From JBKHDT01 sp046541195 (GTDB lineage: Bacteria; Pseudomonadota; Gammaproteobacteria; Halothiobacillales; Halothiobacillaceae): 64,000 nucleotides of DNA. This document shows positions 52,129-61,633 of the stretch, one piece after another. The stretch lies in the NCBI GenBank assembly GCA_046541195.1, contig JBKHDT010000001.1, forward strand, positions 17,489 to 81,488. Reading direction: 5' to 3'. The notes under the pieces were generated by a model. The model made no database searches and had not been told where the DNA came from. It was given only the letters and a program-made list of their open reading frames with translations. Positions within the stretch are counted from its first letter, which is position 1; every line of letters starts with the position of its first letter. The position numbers were made by a program, and so were the translations under genes.

Positions 52129-54837
52129 TCAGTGCGCCTGATCCCAGCTGTGGCCGGTGCCCACGCCCACTTCCAGCGGCACCCTCAGCTCGGCAGCCTG
52201 TGACATGATTTCCACGATCCGTGACTGCATTGCGTCCAGGCGGCCGGGCTCGACCTCGAACACCAGTTCGTCGTGCACCTGCATGATCATGCGCAGCCCG
52301 TCGGTCGAGCCGAGTGTCTCGTCGATCGCGATCATGGCACGCTTGATGATGTCCGCCGCGGTCCCCTGCATCGGGGCATTGATGGCCGTGCGTTCGGCAT
52401 ACTGTCGGAGCTGGGAATTTCGGGCATTGATCTGCGGCAGGTAAAGACGCCGACCGAAGACCGTCTCGACATAACCTGCACTGCGCGCCCGCTCGCGCGT
52501 CTGCTCCATGTAACGCTTCACGCCGGGGTAGCGGGCGAAGTACTGCGCCACGTAGTCCTGTGCCTCACCGCGCTCGATACCGAGCTGTCGCGCCAGGCCG
52601 AAGGCCGACATGCCGTAGATCAGGCCGAAGTTGATGGCCTTGGCCGCCCGCCGCTGACCATCTGCAACCTGGTCCCGGGGCAGGCCGAAGACCTCCGCGG
52701 CCGTGGCGCGGTGAATGTCCTCGCCGGCGGCAAAGGCCTCGAGCAGCCCCTCGTCGCCGGAAAGATGCGCCATGATCCGCAGCTCGATCTGCGAATAATC
52801 CGCCGCCAGCAGCACATGCCCTTCAGAAGCCACGAAGGCTGCCCGGATCTGCCGACCGGCCTCGCTGCGAATGGGAATGTTCTGCAGGTTGGGATTGGAG
52901 CTGGACAGCCGCCCCGTGGCGGTCACCGCCTGGTGGTACGAGGTGTGGATCCGGCCGGTGCGCGGATGGATCAGCTCGGGAAGCTTGTCGATGTAGGTCG
53001 ACTTGAGCTTGGCCAGCCCGCGATGCTCAAGGATCAACCCCGGAAGCGGATGCTCGTCCACAAGCTCCGAGAGCACGTCCTCGTTGGTCGAGGGCTGCCC
53101 TTTCACGGTCTTGCGGACCACCGGCAGGCCCAGCTTTTCGAACAGGATGACCTGCAACTGGCGCGGTGAGCCGAGGTTGAAGGACTCCCCGGCGGCCTCG
53201 TGGGCTGCCTGCTCAAGTCGCGCCAGCTCGGAACCCATGTGTTCGCCCTGTCGGGCAAGCATGTCGGTATCGATCGCCACCCCGTTGCGTTCGATGCGCG
53301 CAAGGACCGGACTGAGCGGCAACTCGATGGTTTCGTACACCCGCCGCAGACCGGCGACGCGCTCGATCCGCGGCCAGAGCGTCCCGTGCAGTCGCAGGGT
53401 GATGTCGGCGTCCTCGGCGGCATAGGGGCCGGCCTGGGCCACGGGAATCTGGTCAAACGACTTCTGGCGCACCCCCTTGCCGGCAATCTCCTCGAACGAG
53501 GTCACCCGGGTCGACAGGTAATGCGCCGCCAGGGAGTCCATGTCATGGCGGGTCGCCACCGAGTCCAGGACGTAGGATTCGAGCATGGTGTCATGGCGCA
53601 CGCCGTCGAGCCGGATGCCGTGGTTCTCCAGCACGTGCCGATCAAACTTGGCGTTCTGCAGGACCTTCGCCCGGGCCGGGTCCTCCAGCAGCGGAGCCAG
53701 GGCAGCCAGCACCCGGTCACGATCAAGCTGTTCAGGCAAATCCGGGTCCTGGTGGGCCAGGGGCACATAGGCCGCCTCGCCCGGCGTGACCGCGAACGAC
53801 ACGCCCACGATGGATGCGGTCAGGTAATCGAGCCGGTCGGTTTCCGTATCGAAGGCGAACAGGGACGCTGCCTGCAACCGCCCGAGCCACCGCTCGAAGT
53901 CCGCCCATCCGGTCACGATCCGGTAATCGACGGGGCCTTCGGGTTCGGCGTCGCGCCTTGGCTCGGCATCCTTCGGGACGCCGGATTCCTCGACCACCTG
54001 CCGCGCGAGGGTCTTGAGCTCGAAACTCCGCGCCAGCGCCAGCAGCCGCTCATTGTCCGCCGGGCGGATATTCAGGTCGTCGATATGCGATGGCAGGTCC
54101 AGGTCGGTCCGAATCGTCACCAGTTCGCGAGACAGCGGCAGCTGGTCAAGCGCAGCGCGCAACTTCTCGCCGATCTTGCCGCTGACCTCGTCCGCCTGTG
54201 CCATCACCGAATCCAGGTCACCGAAGCGCTGCAGCCACCTGGCGGCCGTTTTCGGTCCGCAACCGGGCACGCCGGGCACGTTGTCGACGCTGTCGCCGAC
54301 CAGCGCCAGATAGTCGATCACCCGCTCGGGGGGCACCCCGAACTTGCGGTGCACTTCCGCCACGTCGGTCACCGTGCCACTCATGGTGTTGACCAGGGTG
54401 ATGTCCTCGTCCACCAGCTGGGCGAAGTCCTTGTCGGCCGTGGCAATCAGTACCCGGGCACCCTGGCGCTTGGCCTCGCGTGCCAGGGTGCCGATTACGT
54501 CGTCGGCTTCAACACCCGGCTCGCAAAGCATTGGCAGGCCCATGACCCGCACGAAGTCCTGGACCGGCTCGATCTGGGCCCGCAACGCTTCGGGCAGCGG
54601 GGGGCGATGTGCCTTGTACTCGGCGTACAGCTCATCGCGGAAGGTCGGTCCCGGCGCATCGAACACCACCGCCATGTGCAGCGGGGCGTACTCGCGAATC
54701 ATCTTGCGCAGCATGTTGACCACCCCGTGGATCGCCCCGGTCGGTCGCCCGTCAGCGGTCGTCAGCGGAGGAAGCGCATGAAAGGCCCGGAACAGAAACG
54801 ACGAGCCGTCTACGAGAATCACGTTGGGTCGGGTCAT
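52129..54837 (-). CDS. polA: DNA polymerase I
   Basis: A 902-residue Pol I with all three domains. The 5'-3' exonuclease is residues 1-290 (LVDGSSFLFRAFHALP, GVEADDVIGTLA). The 3'-5' exonuclease begins near 330 with LFAFDTETDRLDY, so the proofreading DxE is intact. The polymerase domain is C-terminal (LLAADYSQIELRIMAHLSGD, RRAAKAINFGLIYGMSAFGLA, MIMQVHDELVFEV). It processes Okazaki fragments and repairs gaps. It is monocistronic; the upstream gap contains a repeat copy. Confidence 0.98.
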   Translation of the reverse strand: MTRPNVILVDGSSFLFRAFHALPPLTTADGRPTGAIHGVVNMLRKMIREYAPLHMAVVFDAPGPTFRDELYAEYKAHRPPLPEALRAQIEPVQDFVRVMGLPMLCEPGVEADDVIGTLAREAKRQGARVLIATADKDFAQLVDEDITLVNTMSGTVTDVAEVHRKFGVPPERVIDYLALVGDSVDNVPGVPGCGPKTAARWLQRFGDLDSVMAQADEVSGKIGEKLRAALDQLPLSRELVTIRTDLDLPSHIDDLNIRPADNERLLALARSFELKTLARQVVEESGVPKDAEPRRDAEPEGPVDYRIVTGWADFERWLGRLQAASLFAFDTETDRLDYLTASIVGVSFAVTPGEAAYVPLAHQDPDLPEQLDRDRVLAALAPLLEDPARAKVLQNAKFDRHVLENHGIRLDGVRHDTMLESYVLDSVATRHDMDSLAAHYLSTRVTSFEEIAGKGVRQKSFDQIPVAQAGPYAAEDADITLRLHGTLWPRIERVAGLRRVYETIELPLSPVLARIERNGVAIDTDMLARQGEHMGSELARLEQAAHEAAGESFNLGSPRQLQVILFEKLGLPVVRKTVKGQPSTNEDVLSELVDEHPLPGLILEHRGLAKLKSTYIDKLPELIHPRTGRIHTSYHQAVTATGRLSSSNPNLQNIPIRSEAGRQIRAAFVASEGHVLLAADYSQIELRIMAHLSGDEGLLEAFAAGEDIHRATAAEVFGLPRDQVADGQRRAAKAINFGLIYGMSAFGLARQLGIERGEAQDYVAQYFARYPGVKRYMEQTRERARSAGYVETVFGRRLYLPQINARNSQLRQYAERTAINAPMQGTAADIIKRAMIAIDETLGSTDGLRMIMQVHDELVFEVEPGRLDAMQSRIVEIMSQAAELRVPLEVGVGTGHSWDQAH

Positions 54838-54997
54838 GGAAATTCAGAAACTCCAGGCAGCTGGGGCGCCACCGCATTGCGCAGGCGGGGCGCCATTGCA
54901 CTTGGTTGAGACACGTGGATGGTTTCCGGGGCCGGGCCGCGGCCGCATCGGCGGACCTGACCGGATCCGGGCGCATCCCGACCCGGAATACCATCTT

Positions 54998-55152
54998 CAG
55001 CCAGGTCTGCATGAACGCCGACTGCCCCGCACAGGACCCGGATGCCTCGGTGCGCCATGACACAAGCCGTTGATTCAAAAGGCGCAGACCAAGCATCGAC
55101 CGGCCCGTGCGTTGCTGCACCAGGCCACGGGGGATTGCGTGCAGTGATTGCC
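54998..55152 (-). repeat. Dispersed intergenic repeat, copy 7
   Basis: Reverse orientation, between divergent polA and the LOG gene. On minus: left module CTGCACGCAA (55144-55135), central module CAGCAACGCACGGG (55117-55104), third module GGCTTGTGTCATGG (55068-55055), right module TTCATGCAGACC (55015-55004). The rest of the 54838-55452 gap is GC-rich with no gene; a CGAAATTTCG palindrome lies near 55283. Confidence 0.85.
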
Positions 55153-55452
55153 CTCGAGGGCCGCCGGGGCGGCATCGCCCATCCCCGGCCAGGCCCGATC
55201 AATGCGTCGCACCCTGAGCGCAGGGCCACAGCCCTGGTCCACGCGGGAAGCCCCGAACCGGTTCAGCGCTTCGCTCAAGGTCGAAATTTCGATGCGTCGC
55301 GGTTAATATGCCACAGGTCCCGGCGACGCCGTAAACCCGCGCGTGGCCCGGGATCGAATAGGTCGCCGCCGGATTGCGGCATGACGGGCTTGCCAGGTCA
55401 CTCCAGATCCCGAAGCCCGTGAGGCACCGGGGCGTCAGGCCCCACCAACCGG

Positions 55453-56175
55453 ATGATCCGACTCATGCCGTCAAACTTCCAGCCGCGACTCGACGAGAAG
55501 GAAGCACTCAGCCACGAGTCCTGGAAGATCTTCCAGATCATGGCCGAGTTCGTCGAAGGGTTTGAGACGCTGGCAAGCATCGAGCCTTCCGTGAGCATCT
55601 TCGGCTCGGCTCGCTTCAAGCCTTCGGACCCGTACTACCAAAAAACCGTCGAGATCGCGCGCCTGCTCTCCGACGGCGGATTCGCCGTGGTTTCCGGCGG
55701 CGGCCCCGGCATCATGGAAGCGGCAAACAAGGGGGCCAGGGAAGGCCGTTCACCCAGTGTCGGGCTGAACATTACCCTGCCCCGCGAGCAGGCGGGCAAC
55801 GCCTACCAGGACATCTCGCTCAACTTCAAGCATTTCTTCGCCCGCAAGGTGATGTTCGTCAAGCACGCCTCGGCCTACGTGGTCATGCCCGGTGGCTTCG
55901 GCACCCTCGACGAGCTGGCCGAGATCCTGACCCTGATCCAGACGGCCAAGACCCGCCGGATACCGGTTATCCTCGTGGGGACCACGTTCTGGCAGGGGCT
56001 GCTGGACTGGTTCGACGATACCATGGTGTCCTTTGGCACGATCTGCCCCGATGACCTGAAGCTCATGACCCTGCTCGACGACGCGCAGGCTGTCGTCGAT
56101 GCCATTTTCGCCTTCTACCAGAACCGCGCCCTGACGCCCTCGGCGGCGGAGCAGCGCAAACTTCAGGAGCTGTGA
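55453..56175 (+). CDS. LOG-family (TIGR00730) Rossmann-fold nucleotide hydrolase-like protein
   Basis: A 240-residue protein with the LOG motif PGGFGTLDELAE and the upstream SGGGPGIMEAANKGA. It also has a helical N-terminal part (KEALSHESWKIFQIMAEFVE). Relatives hydrolyse nucleoside 5'-monophosphates to base and ribose-5-phosphate, as in cytokinin-activating LOG. The start may be the ATG at 55465 (MPSNFQPRLD); neither has a clear ribosome binding site. Its stop overlaps the DUF2782 start. Confidence 0.9.
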   Translation: MIRLMPSNFQPRLDEKEALSHESWKIFQIMAEFVEGFETLASIEPSVSIFGSARFKPSDPYYQKTVEIARLLSDGGFAVVSGGGPGIMEAANKGAREGRSPSVGLNITLPREQAGNAYQDISLNFKHFFARKVMFVKHASAYVVMPGGFGTLDELAEILTLIQTAKTRRIPVILVGTTFWQGLLDWFDDTMVSFGTICPDDLKLMTLLDDAQAVVDAIFAFYQNRALTPSAAEQRKLQEL

Positions 56176-56531
56176 TGATGCAATTGTTGCGCAACCGAAT
56201 CCTGGTGGCGGTCTTGCTGACCCTGCCGATCGTCTCCGGCCCGACGCTTGCCCAGTCACCGGAAGAGGCCCCGATTCCGCCGCTTCCGGAGGAAGACCAC
56301 TACGACGACCTGGTCGACATGGAAGGCGGCGAGGTCGTGATTCGCCGCACCGAGGATGGCCGCGTGCGCGAGTTTCGCCGCAACGGACGGACCTACATGA
56401 TCGAGGTCCATCCCGACAATGCGCCGCCGTACCACATCGTCGATCATGACGGGGACGGGGAGCCGACCCAGCGTCACGATGGCCCCTACGATCCGGTCAA
56501 CCTGCCTCGATGGGTCCTGATTCGCTGGTAA
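56175..56531 (+). CDS. DUF2782 family exported protein
   Basis: A 118-residue protein with a signal peptide (RNRILVAVLLTLPIVSGPTLAQ). After a proline-rich linker comes the DUF2782 core: VVIRRTEDGRVREFRRNGR, YMIEVHPDNAPPYHIVDHDG and the end LPRWVLIRW. The function is unknown; the family is typically found near polA and thrB in gammaproteobacteria. The start overlaps the LOG stop; a GTG one codon earlier and an ATG one codon later are alternatives. Confidence 0.88.
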   Translation: MMQLLRNRILVAVLLTLPIVSGPTLAQSPEEAPIPPLPEEDHYDDLVDMEGGEVVIRRTEDGRVREFRRNGRTYMIEVHPDNAPPYHIVDHDGDGEPTQRHDGPYDPVNLPRWVLIRW

Positions 56532-56537
56532 TTCCCC

Positions 56538-57503
56538 ATGTCCGTATTCACGCCCGTCAACGAGCGGGAGCTGACCGATTTCCTCACGCGCTACCCGACC
56601 GGGCCGCTGGAAGACTTCCGGGGCATCGCCGCCGGAATCGAGAATACCAATTACTTCGTGGACACCCGTGACCGGCGCATGGTGCTCACGCTCTTCGAGC
56701 ATCACGAGCCGGAAGAGCTGCGGTACTTTCTCGGGCTGATGGCGCATCTGGCCGAGCAGGGCGTCCCGACTGCCCACCCGCTCGCTGACCGGGACGGCAA
56801 CTACCTGGGAACCCTCAACGGCAAACCCGCGGCCCTGGTCCAGCGACTCGCGGGTTCCTCCGTCGAGGAGCCCGAGCCTGAACACTGCGCCTCGGTGGGC
56901 GCCGAGATTGCCCGGCTGCATCTGGCCGGGGCGGACTATCCCGGCCATCGCCCGCCAGATCGCGGCCCGGCCTGGTGGTTCGAGACATCGCGCCGACTCA
57001 TGCCGCAGCTCGATCAGGCCGATCGGCAGCTGCTCGAATCCGAACTGGCGTACCAGCGTGACCATCGCCTGGACGCGCTGCCGCGCGGTGTCATTCACGC
57101 GGACCTGTTCCGCGACAATGTGCTCTTCGATGGCCCGACGCTGACCGGCATCATCGACCTGTACTACGCCTGCAACGATGCCTGGGCCTACGATCTGGCC
57201 GTCACGGTCAATGACTGGTGTTCCCGCGAGGATGGCAGCCTGGCCCCGGAACGCACCGCGCCGCTGCTGGCAGCATATTCGGATGTCCGTCCCCTGACCG
57301 ATGCCGAGGCCGCGGCGTGGCCCGCGATGCTGCGCGGCGCGGCCCTGCGATTCTGGCTTTCTCGCCTCAAGGACAAGCTGGAGCCGCGTGATGGCGAGAT
57401 GACCTTCATCAAGGACCCGGACGAGTTTCGCCGGGTCCTGGTCGCCCGCCGCAAGGCCGAATCCGAAGACAAGCTGGAACTGGCGCCGGCCCGGCGCGCC
57501 TGA
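56538..57503 (+). CDS. thrB: Homoserine kinase ThrB, type II (aminoglycoside phosphotransferase fold)
   Basis: A 321-residue kinase. It begins MSVFTPVNERELTDFL and has GIAAGIENTNYFV, the catalytic loop VIHADLFRDNVLF and the metal-binding DLYYACNDAWAYDLA. It phosphorylates homoserine in threonine synthesis. This APH-fold type replaces the GHMP-fold ThrB of E. coli in many pseudomonads and related bacteria. Confidence 0.95.
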   Translation: MSVFTPVNERELTDFLTRYPTGPLEDFRGIAAGIENTNYFVDTRDRRMVLTLFEHHEPEELRYFLGLMAHLAEQGVPTAHPLADRDGNYLGTLNGKPAALVQRLAGSSVEEPEPEHCASVGAEIARLHLAGADYPGHRPPDRGPAWWFETSRRLMPQLDQADRQLLESELAYQRDHRLDALPRGVIHADLFRDNVLFDGPTLTGIIDLYYACNDAWAYDLAVTVNDWCSREDGSLAPERTAPLLAAYSDVRPLTDAEAAAWPAMLRGAALRFWLSRLKDKLEPRDGEMTFIKDPDEFRRVLVARRKAESEDKLELAPARRA

Positions 57504-57647
57504 AACCGCCGGCAGGGCGTCGCCCACCCGGGACCGCCCGAACCGCGGCCGGCCGGACAACCGCCGAGTGGCCGGATGTTCTTTTATTGCCAGGGCCCGA
57601 GGTCGGCAACCGACATCGAACACCTGGCATCGACAAATGGAGCGCTC

Positions 57648-58193
57648 ATGGATCGGACGATCGCGCTGATCGACGGAATCAATGAATGGATTGGCCGGGC
57701 AGCCGGCGTGCTGGCGCTTGCGATGGCCGTGGCGATGCTGGCCGTGGTGGTGTTGCGGTACCTGTTTTCCATGAGCTTTCCCTGGCTTTCCGAGTCGGTG
57801 CTCTACCTGCACGGCCTGGTGTTCATGCTGGGCATCGCCTACACGCTCCGCCACGGGGGACATGTCCGGGTCGACGTGATCCAGCGCCAGCGCAGCCAGC
57901 GCACCCGGGCCTGGATCGAGATCACCGGCACGGTGCTGTTTCTCTGGCCTGTGGCGCTCTTCCTGCTGGTGATGAACCTGCCCTACGTCGAGGCGGCGTG
58001 GCGAATCCACGAGGGGGCGCGCGAGCCCGGCGGCATTCCCTACCTGTATCTGCTCAAGACCCTGCTGATTGTCATGCCGATTCTGCTGATGCTTCAGGGA
58101 CTCGCGGAACTGCTGCGCGCCTGGCGCAGCCTGGCAGGCGGTGAAGGCATCGAGTCGGACGGACCGGTCCATGAGGCGGAGGAAGGTCCATGA
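57648..58193 (+). CDS. TRAP transporter small permease (DctQ family)
   Basis: A 181-residue four-helix membrane protein starting MDRTIALIDGINEWIGR. It has the family segment VVVLRYLFSMSFPWLSE and RHGGHVRVDVI. It pairs with the large permease in a tripartite, sodium-driven solute importer. It overlaps dctM by 4 bp. No periplasmic substrate-binding protein (DctP) gene is found upstream or downstream. Confidence 0.92.
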   Translation: MDRTIALIDGINEWIGRAAGVLALAMAVAMLAVVVLRYLFSMSFPWLSESVLYLHGLVFMLGIAYTLRHGGHVRVDVIQRQRSQRTRAWIEITGTVLFLWPVALFLLVMNLPYVEAAWRIHEGAREPGGIPYLYLLKTLLIVMPILLMLQGLAELLRAWRSLAGGEGIESDGPVHEAEEGP

Positions 58194-59566
58194 ACGAGTG
58201 GCTCGCCCTGCTTCTGGTTCTGGCGGCCTTTGCCGCCCTGCTGGCCGGCTACCCGGTCGCCCTGACATTGGCCGGGGTGTCCGTGCTGTTCGCCGTCATG
58301 GGCCTGGCCCTTGGCGTCATCGACGGACAACTGCTCAGCGCGATTCCGAACCGCATCTTCGGCATCATGACCAACCCGACGCTGGTGGCCGTCCCGCTGT
58401 TCATCCTGATGGGCGTGCTGCTGGAGCGGGCCAAGGTCGCCGATGACCTGCTGGAGAACATGACCGCCCTGTTCGGCCACCGGCCCGGCGGGCTGGGCAT
58501 TTCGGTGTTGCTGGTCGGGGCCATCCTGGCCGCGTCCACCGGCATTGTCGGCGCGACGGTGGTCACGCTCGGGCTGATCGCCCTGCCGGCGATGCTGCGC
58601 CGCGGATACGATCCGCGTCTCGCCTGCGGCACGATCTGCGCTTCCGGTACGCTGGGGCAGATTATCCCGCCCTCCATCATCCTCGTCCTGCTCGGGGACC
58701 AGATTGCCTCGGCCTATTCCCAGGCCCAGCTCGCGCAGGGAATCTTCGCGCCCGAGACCGTGTCGGTCAGCGACCTGTTCATGGGTGCCCTGGTTCCGGG
58801 TCTGCTGCTGGTCGGGCTGTACCTGCTGTACCTGCTGTACGTGGCCTGGCGAGACCCGGCACGGATGCCCCCACTGTCCGATGCGGAGCTGGCCAGCCGG
58901 CCCGGCCACGCTCAGGTGCTCGGCTCGCTGATCCCGCCGGTTGCCCTGATTGTCGCGGTGCTTGGATCGATCATGGGTGGCATCGCCACACCGACTGAAG
59001 CGGCCGCCGTCGGCGCCGTGGGCGCCGCGCTGATCGCCGCGGCCAAAAGGCGGCTCACGCTGGCGGTCCTCCGGGACGCGGGAACGACCACCGTCCGCAT
59101 GACCTCGATGGTGTTCCTCATCTTTATCGGGGCTTCGGTGTTCTCGCTGCTCTTCCGGGCCTACGGGGGCGACGACGTGGTCCACGAAGCGCTGTCGGGC
59201 CTGCCCGGCGGCACCATGACCGCCCTGTTCATTGTCATGGCCATTATTTTCCTGCTGGGCTTCATTCTCGACTTCATCGAGATCACCTTCGTGGTGGTTC
59301 CGATCATCGCGCCGGTTCTGCTGATGATGGGCGTGGATCCCATCTGGCTGGGGATCATGATCGCCATCAACCTGCAAACCTCGTTCCTGACACCGCCCTT
59401 CGGGTTCACCCTGTTCTATCTGCGCGGGGTCACGCCGCCCGAGATTCCGACCATGGCGCTGTACCGAGGGGTCGTGCCCTTCATCGCCATCCAGGGGCTG
59501 GTGCTGCTTCTGGTCGCCATCTTTCCCGCCCTGGCGACCTGGCTGCCGGGAATGCTCTATCAATGA
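58190..59566 (+). CDS. TRAP transporter large permease (DctM family)
   Basis: A 458-residue protein with about 12 helices and family motifs NPTLVAVPLFILMGVLLERA, ASTGIVGATVVTLGLIALP, CGTICASGTLGQIIPPSIIL and the late LQTSFLTPPFGFTLFYLRGV. It is the transport channel of the TRAP system. The substrate is unknown; this DctM subtype often imports mannitol- or dicarboxylate-like compounds, but the sequence here does not decide. Its end overlaps dusB by 4 bp, so the two are coupled. Confidence 0.95.
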   Translation: MNEWLALLLVLAAFAALLAGYPVALTLAGVSVLFAVMGLALGVIDGQLLSAIPNRIFGIMTNPTLVAVPLFILMGVLLERAKVADDLLENMTALFGHRPGGLGISVLLVGAILAASTGIVGATVVTLGLIALPAMLRRGYDPRLACGTICASGTLGQIIPPSIILVLLGDQIASAYSQAQLAQGIFAPETVSVSDLFMGALVPGLLLVGLYLLYLLYVAWRDPARMPPLSDAELASRPGHAQVLGSLIPPVALIVAVLGSIMGGIATPTEAAAVGAVGAALIAAAKRRLTLAVLRDAGTTTVRMTSMVFLIFIGASVFSLLFRAYGGDDVVHEALSGLPGGTMTALFIVMAIIFLLGFILDFIEITFVVVPIIAPVLLMMGVDPIWLGIMIAINLQTSFLTPPFGFTLFYLRGVTPPEIPTMALYRGVVPFIAIQGLVLLLVAIFPALATWLPGMLYQ

Positions 59567-60534
59567 GCGCGATCCGCCTGCCCGGCGGGATCGTGATCGA
59601 CCCGCCCCTGGCCCTGGCGCCGATGGCAGGCGTGACCGATGCGCCCTTCCGCCGACTGTGCCGGCAATTCGGCGCGGGCCTGGTCGTCTCCGAGATGCTC
59701 GGCAGCCAGCCGCAGCTGCGTGACAGTCGCAAGAGCCGCCTGCGCCGGATCACGACCGGCGATCCCGAGCCCCGGGCGGTCCAGTTGCTTGGCAACGATC
59801 CGGCCCAGCTGGCAGACGCCGCGCGACGGGCGGTGAACGAAGGGGCCCAGATCATCGACCTCAACTTCGGCTGTCCGGCAAAGAAGGTCTGCCGGCGCGC
59901 TGCCGGCTCAGCCCTGCTGGCGGAGCCGGACACCATCGCCCGGCTTCTGGATGCCGTGCTGGGTGCCGTGACGGTGCCGGTCACCCTCAAGATGCGTACA
60001 GGCGTGTCCCGCGAGGCACGAAACGCGGTCGAGGTGGCGCGCATGGCCGAGCAGTGCGGCGTCGCCATGCTCTCGATTCATGGACGCACCCGCGCAGACC
60101 GCTACGCCGGCGAGGCCGAATACGACACCATCGCCCGGGTGGTCGAGGCCGTTTCCCTGCCGGTCTTCGCCAATGGGGACATCGACAGCCCGCAAAAGGC
60201 CCGCAGGGTGCTGGCGCAGACCGGTGCCGCGGGCGTGATGATCGGGCGTGCCGCCTTCGGCCAGCCGTGGCTGTTCGCCAGCCTTGGCCGCGCACTGTTC
60301 GACCTGCCGGCGCCCGAAGTGCCGGATCGACCGGCGCAGATCGAGATTTTTCGCGATCATCTCGCGCAGGTTCACGACCACTATGGCCCCGAAACCGGGT
60401 TGTGCATGGCACGCAAACACGCCCGGTGGTATGCTTCGACGCTTGATCTGGACGCCGACTGGCTCCCGGCATTTCAGGGGTTGCAAAGCCCGGCCGATCA
60501 GCTTGCATGGATCAGTCGGATCGACCCTGGCTGA
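59563..60534 (+). CDS. dusB: tRNA-dihydrouridine synthase DusB
   Basis: A 323-residue flavoenzyme with an FMN TIM barrel. It shows PLALAPMAGVTDAPFRRLC, LNFGCPAKKVCRRAAGSALL with the catalytic cysteine in KKVC, LKMRTG, IHGRTRADRY and ANGDIDSPQKA. It reduces uridine to dihydrouridine in the tRNA D-loop. It normally forms an operon with fis; here 428 bp with a repeat copy separate the two. Confidence 0.96.
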   Translation: MSAIRLPGGIVIDPPLALAPMAGVTDAPFRRLCRQFGAGLVVSEMLGSQPQLRDSRKSRLRRITTGDPEPRAVQLLGNDPAQLADAARRAVNEGAQIIDLNFGCPAKKVCRRAAGSALLAEPDTIARLLDAVLGAVTVPVTLKMRTGVSREARNAVEVARMAEQCGVAMLSIHGRTRADRYAGEAEYDTIARVVEAVSLPVFANGDIDSPQKARRVLAQTGAAGVMIGRAAFGQPWLFASLGRALFDLPAPEVPDRPAQIEIFRDHLAQVHDHYGPETGLCMARKHARWYASTLDLDADWLPAFQGLQSPADQLAWISRIDPG

Positions 60535-60635
60535 AGCCCAAGCAAAGCCGTCACGGCCGGCAGGACGCCGGCCCAGGTTGCGCACGGCAGAGTCGGCTGG
60601 AAATGCGCGCTGCCCGCGCGGACTGCAATCCGGCT

Positions 60636-60790
60636 GTCCGGTCTGCACGGAGCCATCGATAGCCTCGTGCAGCAACGCACGGGCGGGTCACGGGGCCCGG
60701 GCTGTGCGATACCGTGGCTTGCGCCATGGGCGGCAGGGCGTCCATGCCCTGCTCGGAAAAGCGCTGCATTCGTGCAGACCTTTCCCAGGC
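60636..60790 (+). repeat. Dispersed intergenic repeat, copy 8
   Basis: Forward orientation, between dusB and fis. Left module CTGCACGGAG at 60643-60652, central module CAGCAACGCACGGG at 60670-60683, third module GGCTTGCGCCATGG at 60716-60729, hairpin GCAGGGC-GTCCAT-GCCCTGC near 60733-60752, right module TTCGTGCAGACC at 60769-60780. All modules are intact. The remaining 60791-60962 shows no gene; it may hold a fis promoter. Confidence 0.88.
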
Positions 60791-60962
60791 GGTTTCCCGT
60801 CGCCTGGAACCTGAAAACCGTGCCGGCACCGGAACCACGTGTACATGGAGGCCATGGCGCGCGGAAACATTCCGGGACGGCAAGCAGACGGGCAGCAAGT
60901 CCCGGGGCGCCCTGGAGCGCTGGAAAAATCAGCAACGGATCAGCAACGGAAACGACCCGCCG

Positions 60963-61253
60963 ATGACACGACCACCCGGAATCGACGACTCACTCCATGG
61001 TAGCGAATCGCTGCTTTCCGACATGTGCCTGAGCAACCTGGTTCGGCAGGCGATCGAGGGGTACATGGAAAGGCTGGAGGGGGACGATCCCTGTGACCTC
61101 TACGCGCTGGTGATGCAGGAAGTCGAGCGCCCCCTGCTGGAAACGGTGATGCAACACTGCGACGGCAATCAGTCCCGCGCCGCCCAGTGCCTGGGCATCA
61201 ACCGGGCAACCCTGCGCAAGAAACTCAGGCTGCACGCGGAACACGATGTCTGA
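60963..61253 (+). CDS. fis: DNA-binding protein Fis
   Basis: A 96-residue Fis. The N-terminal part is diverged; the core LSNLVRQAIEGYMERLEGD and the C-terminal helix-turn-helix NQSRAAQCLGINRATLRKKL are typical. It is a nucleoid-associated protein activating rRNA promoters and bending DNA. The distance from dusB suggests it may have its own promoter here. Confidence 0.95.
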   Translation: MTRPPGIDDSLHGSESLLSDMCLSNLVRQAIEGYMERLEGDDPCDLYALVMQEVERPLLETVMQHCDGNQSRAAQCLGINRATLRKKLRLHAEHDV

Positions 61254-61633
61254 AAGACGCCTTCGGTCGCGTACCCTTCAAAACGCGGGCACCGCCGTCG
61301 GCGGGACAGCCAGCAAGGATCCACACCCCAGTTGGCCCGCACGGGACTCCGTTGCAGGGCGCATTGACTGACCCTGGGCACCACGCCGATTCAACACGCC
61401 GATTCAAATCGTTCCGAACAGGACGGAAGCCTCTTCGCATACCGGTTGGTGCAGGGTCAAGGTGACCTGTCGTGGCACGGTCGGGCAGGCTTCTGGCGTA
61501 CCAGGCCGCGCGCCACGCGGACAGGCCCGTGACCAGTTAGCCCACATGTGTACCCTTTGATGACCAGACAGACAGGCCGGACGGGCTTGCAGGGAGCGTC
61601 TAGGAGCAACCCCTGTGCGCCCCCGGCATGGCA
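61254..61633. other. Intergenic region between convergent fis and SQR-like gene
   Basis: About 380 bases with no supported gene. It contains a short direct repeat (CGCCGATTCAA twice near 61385-61405), but I see no clear terminator hairpin with a T-run and no recognisable copy of the dispersed repeat. Confidence 0.4.
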
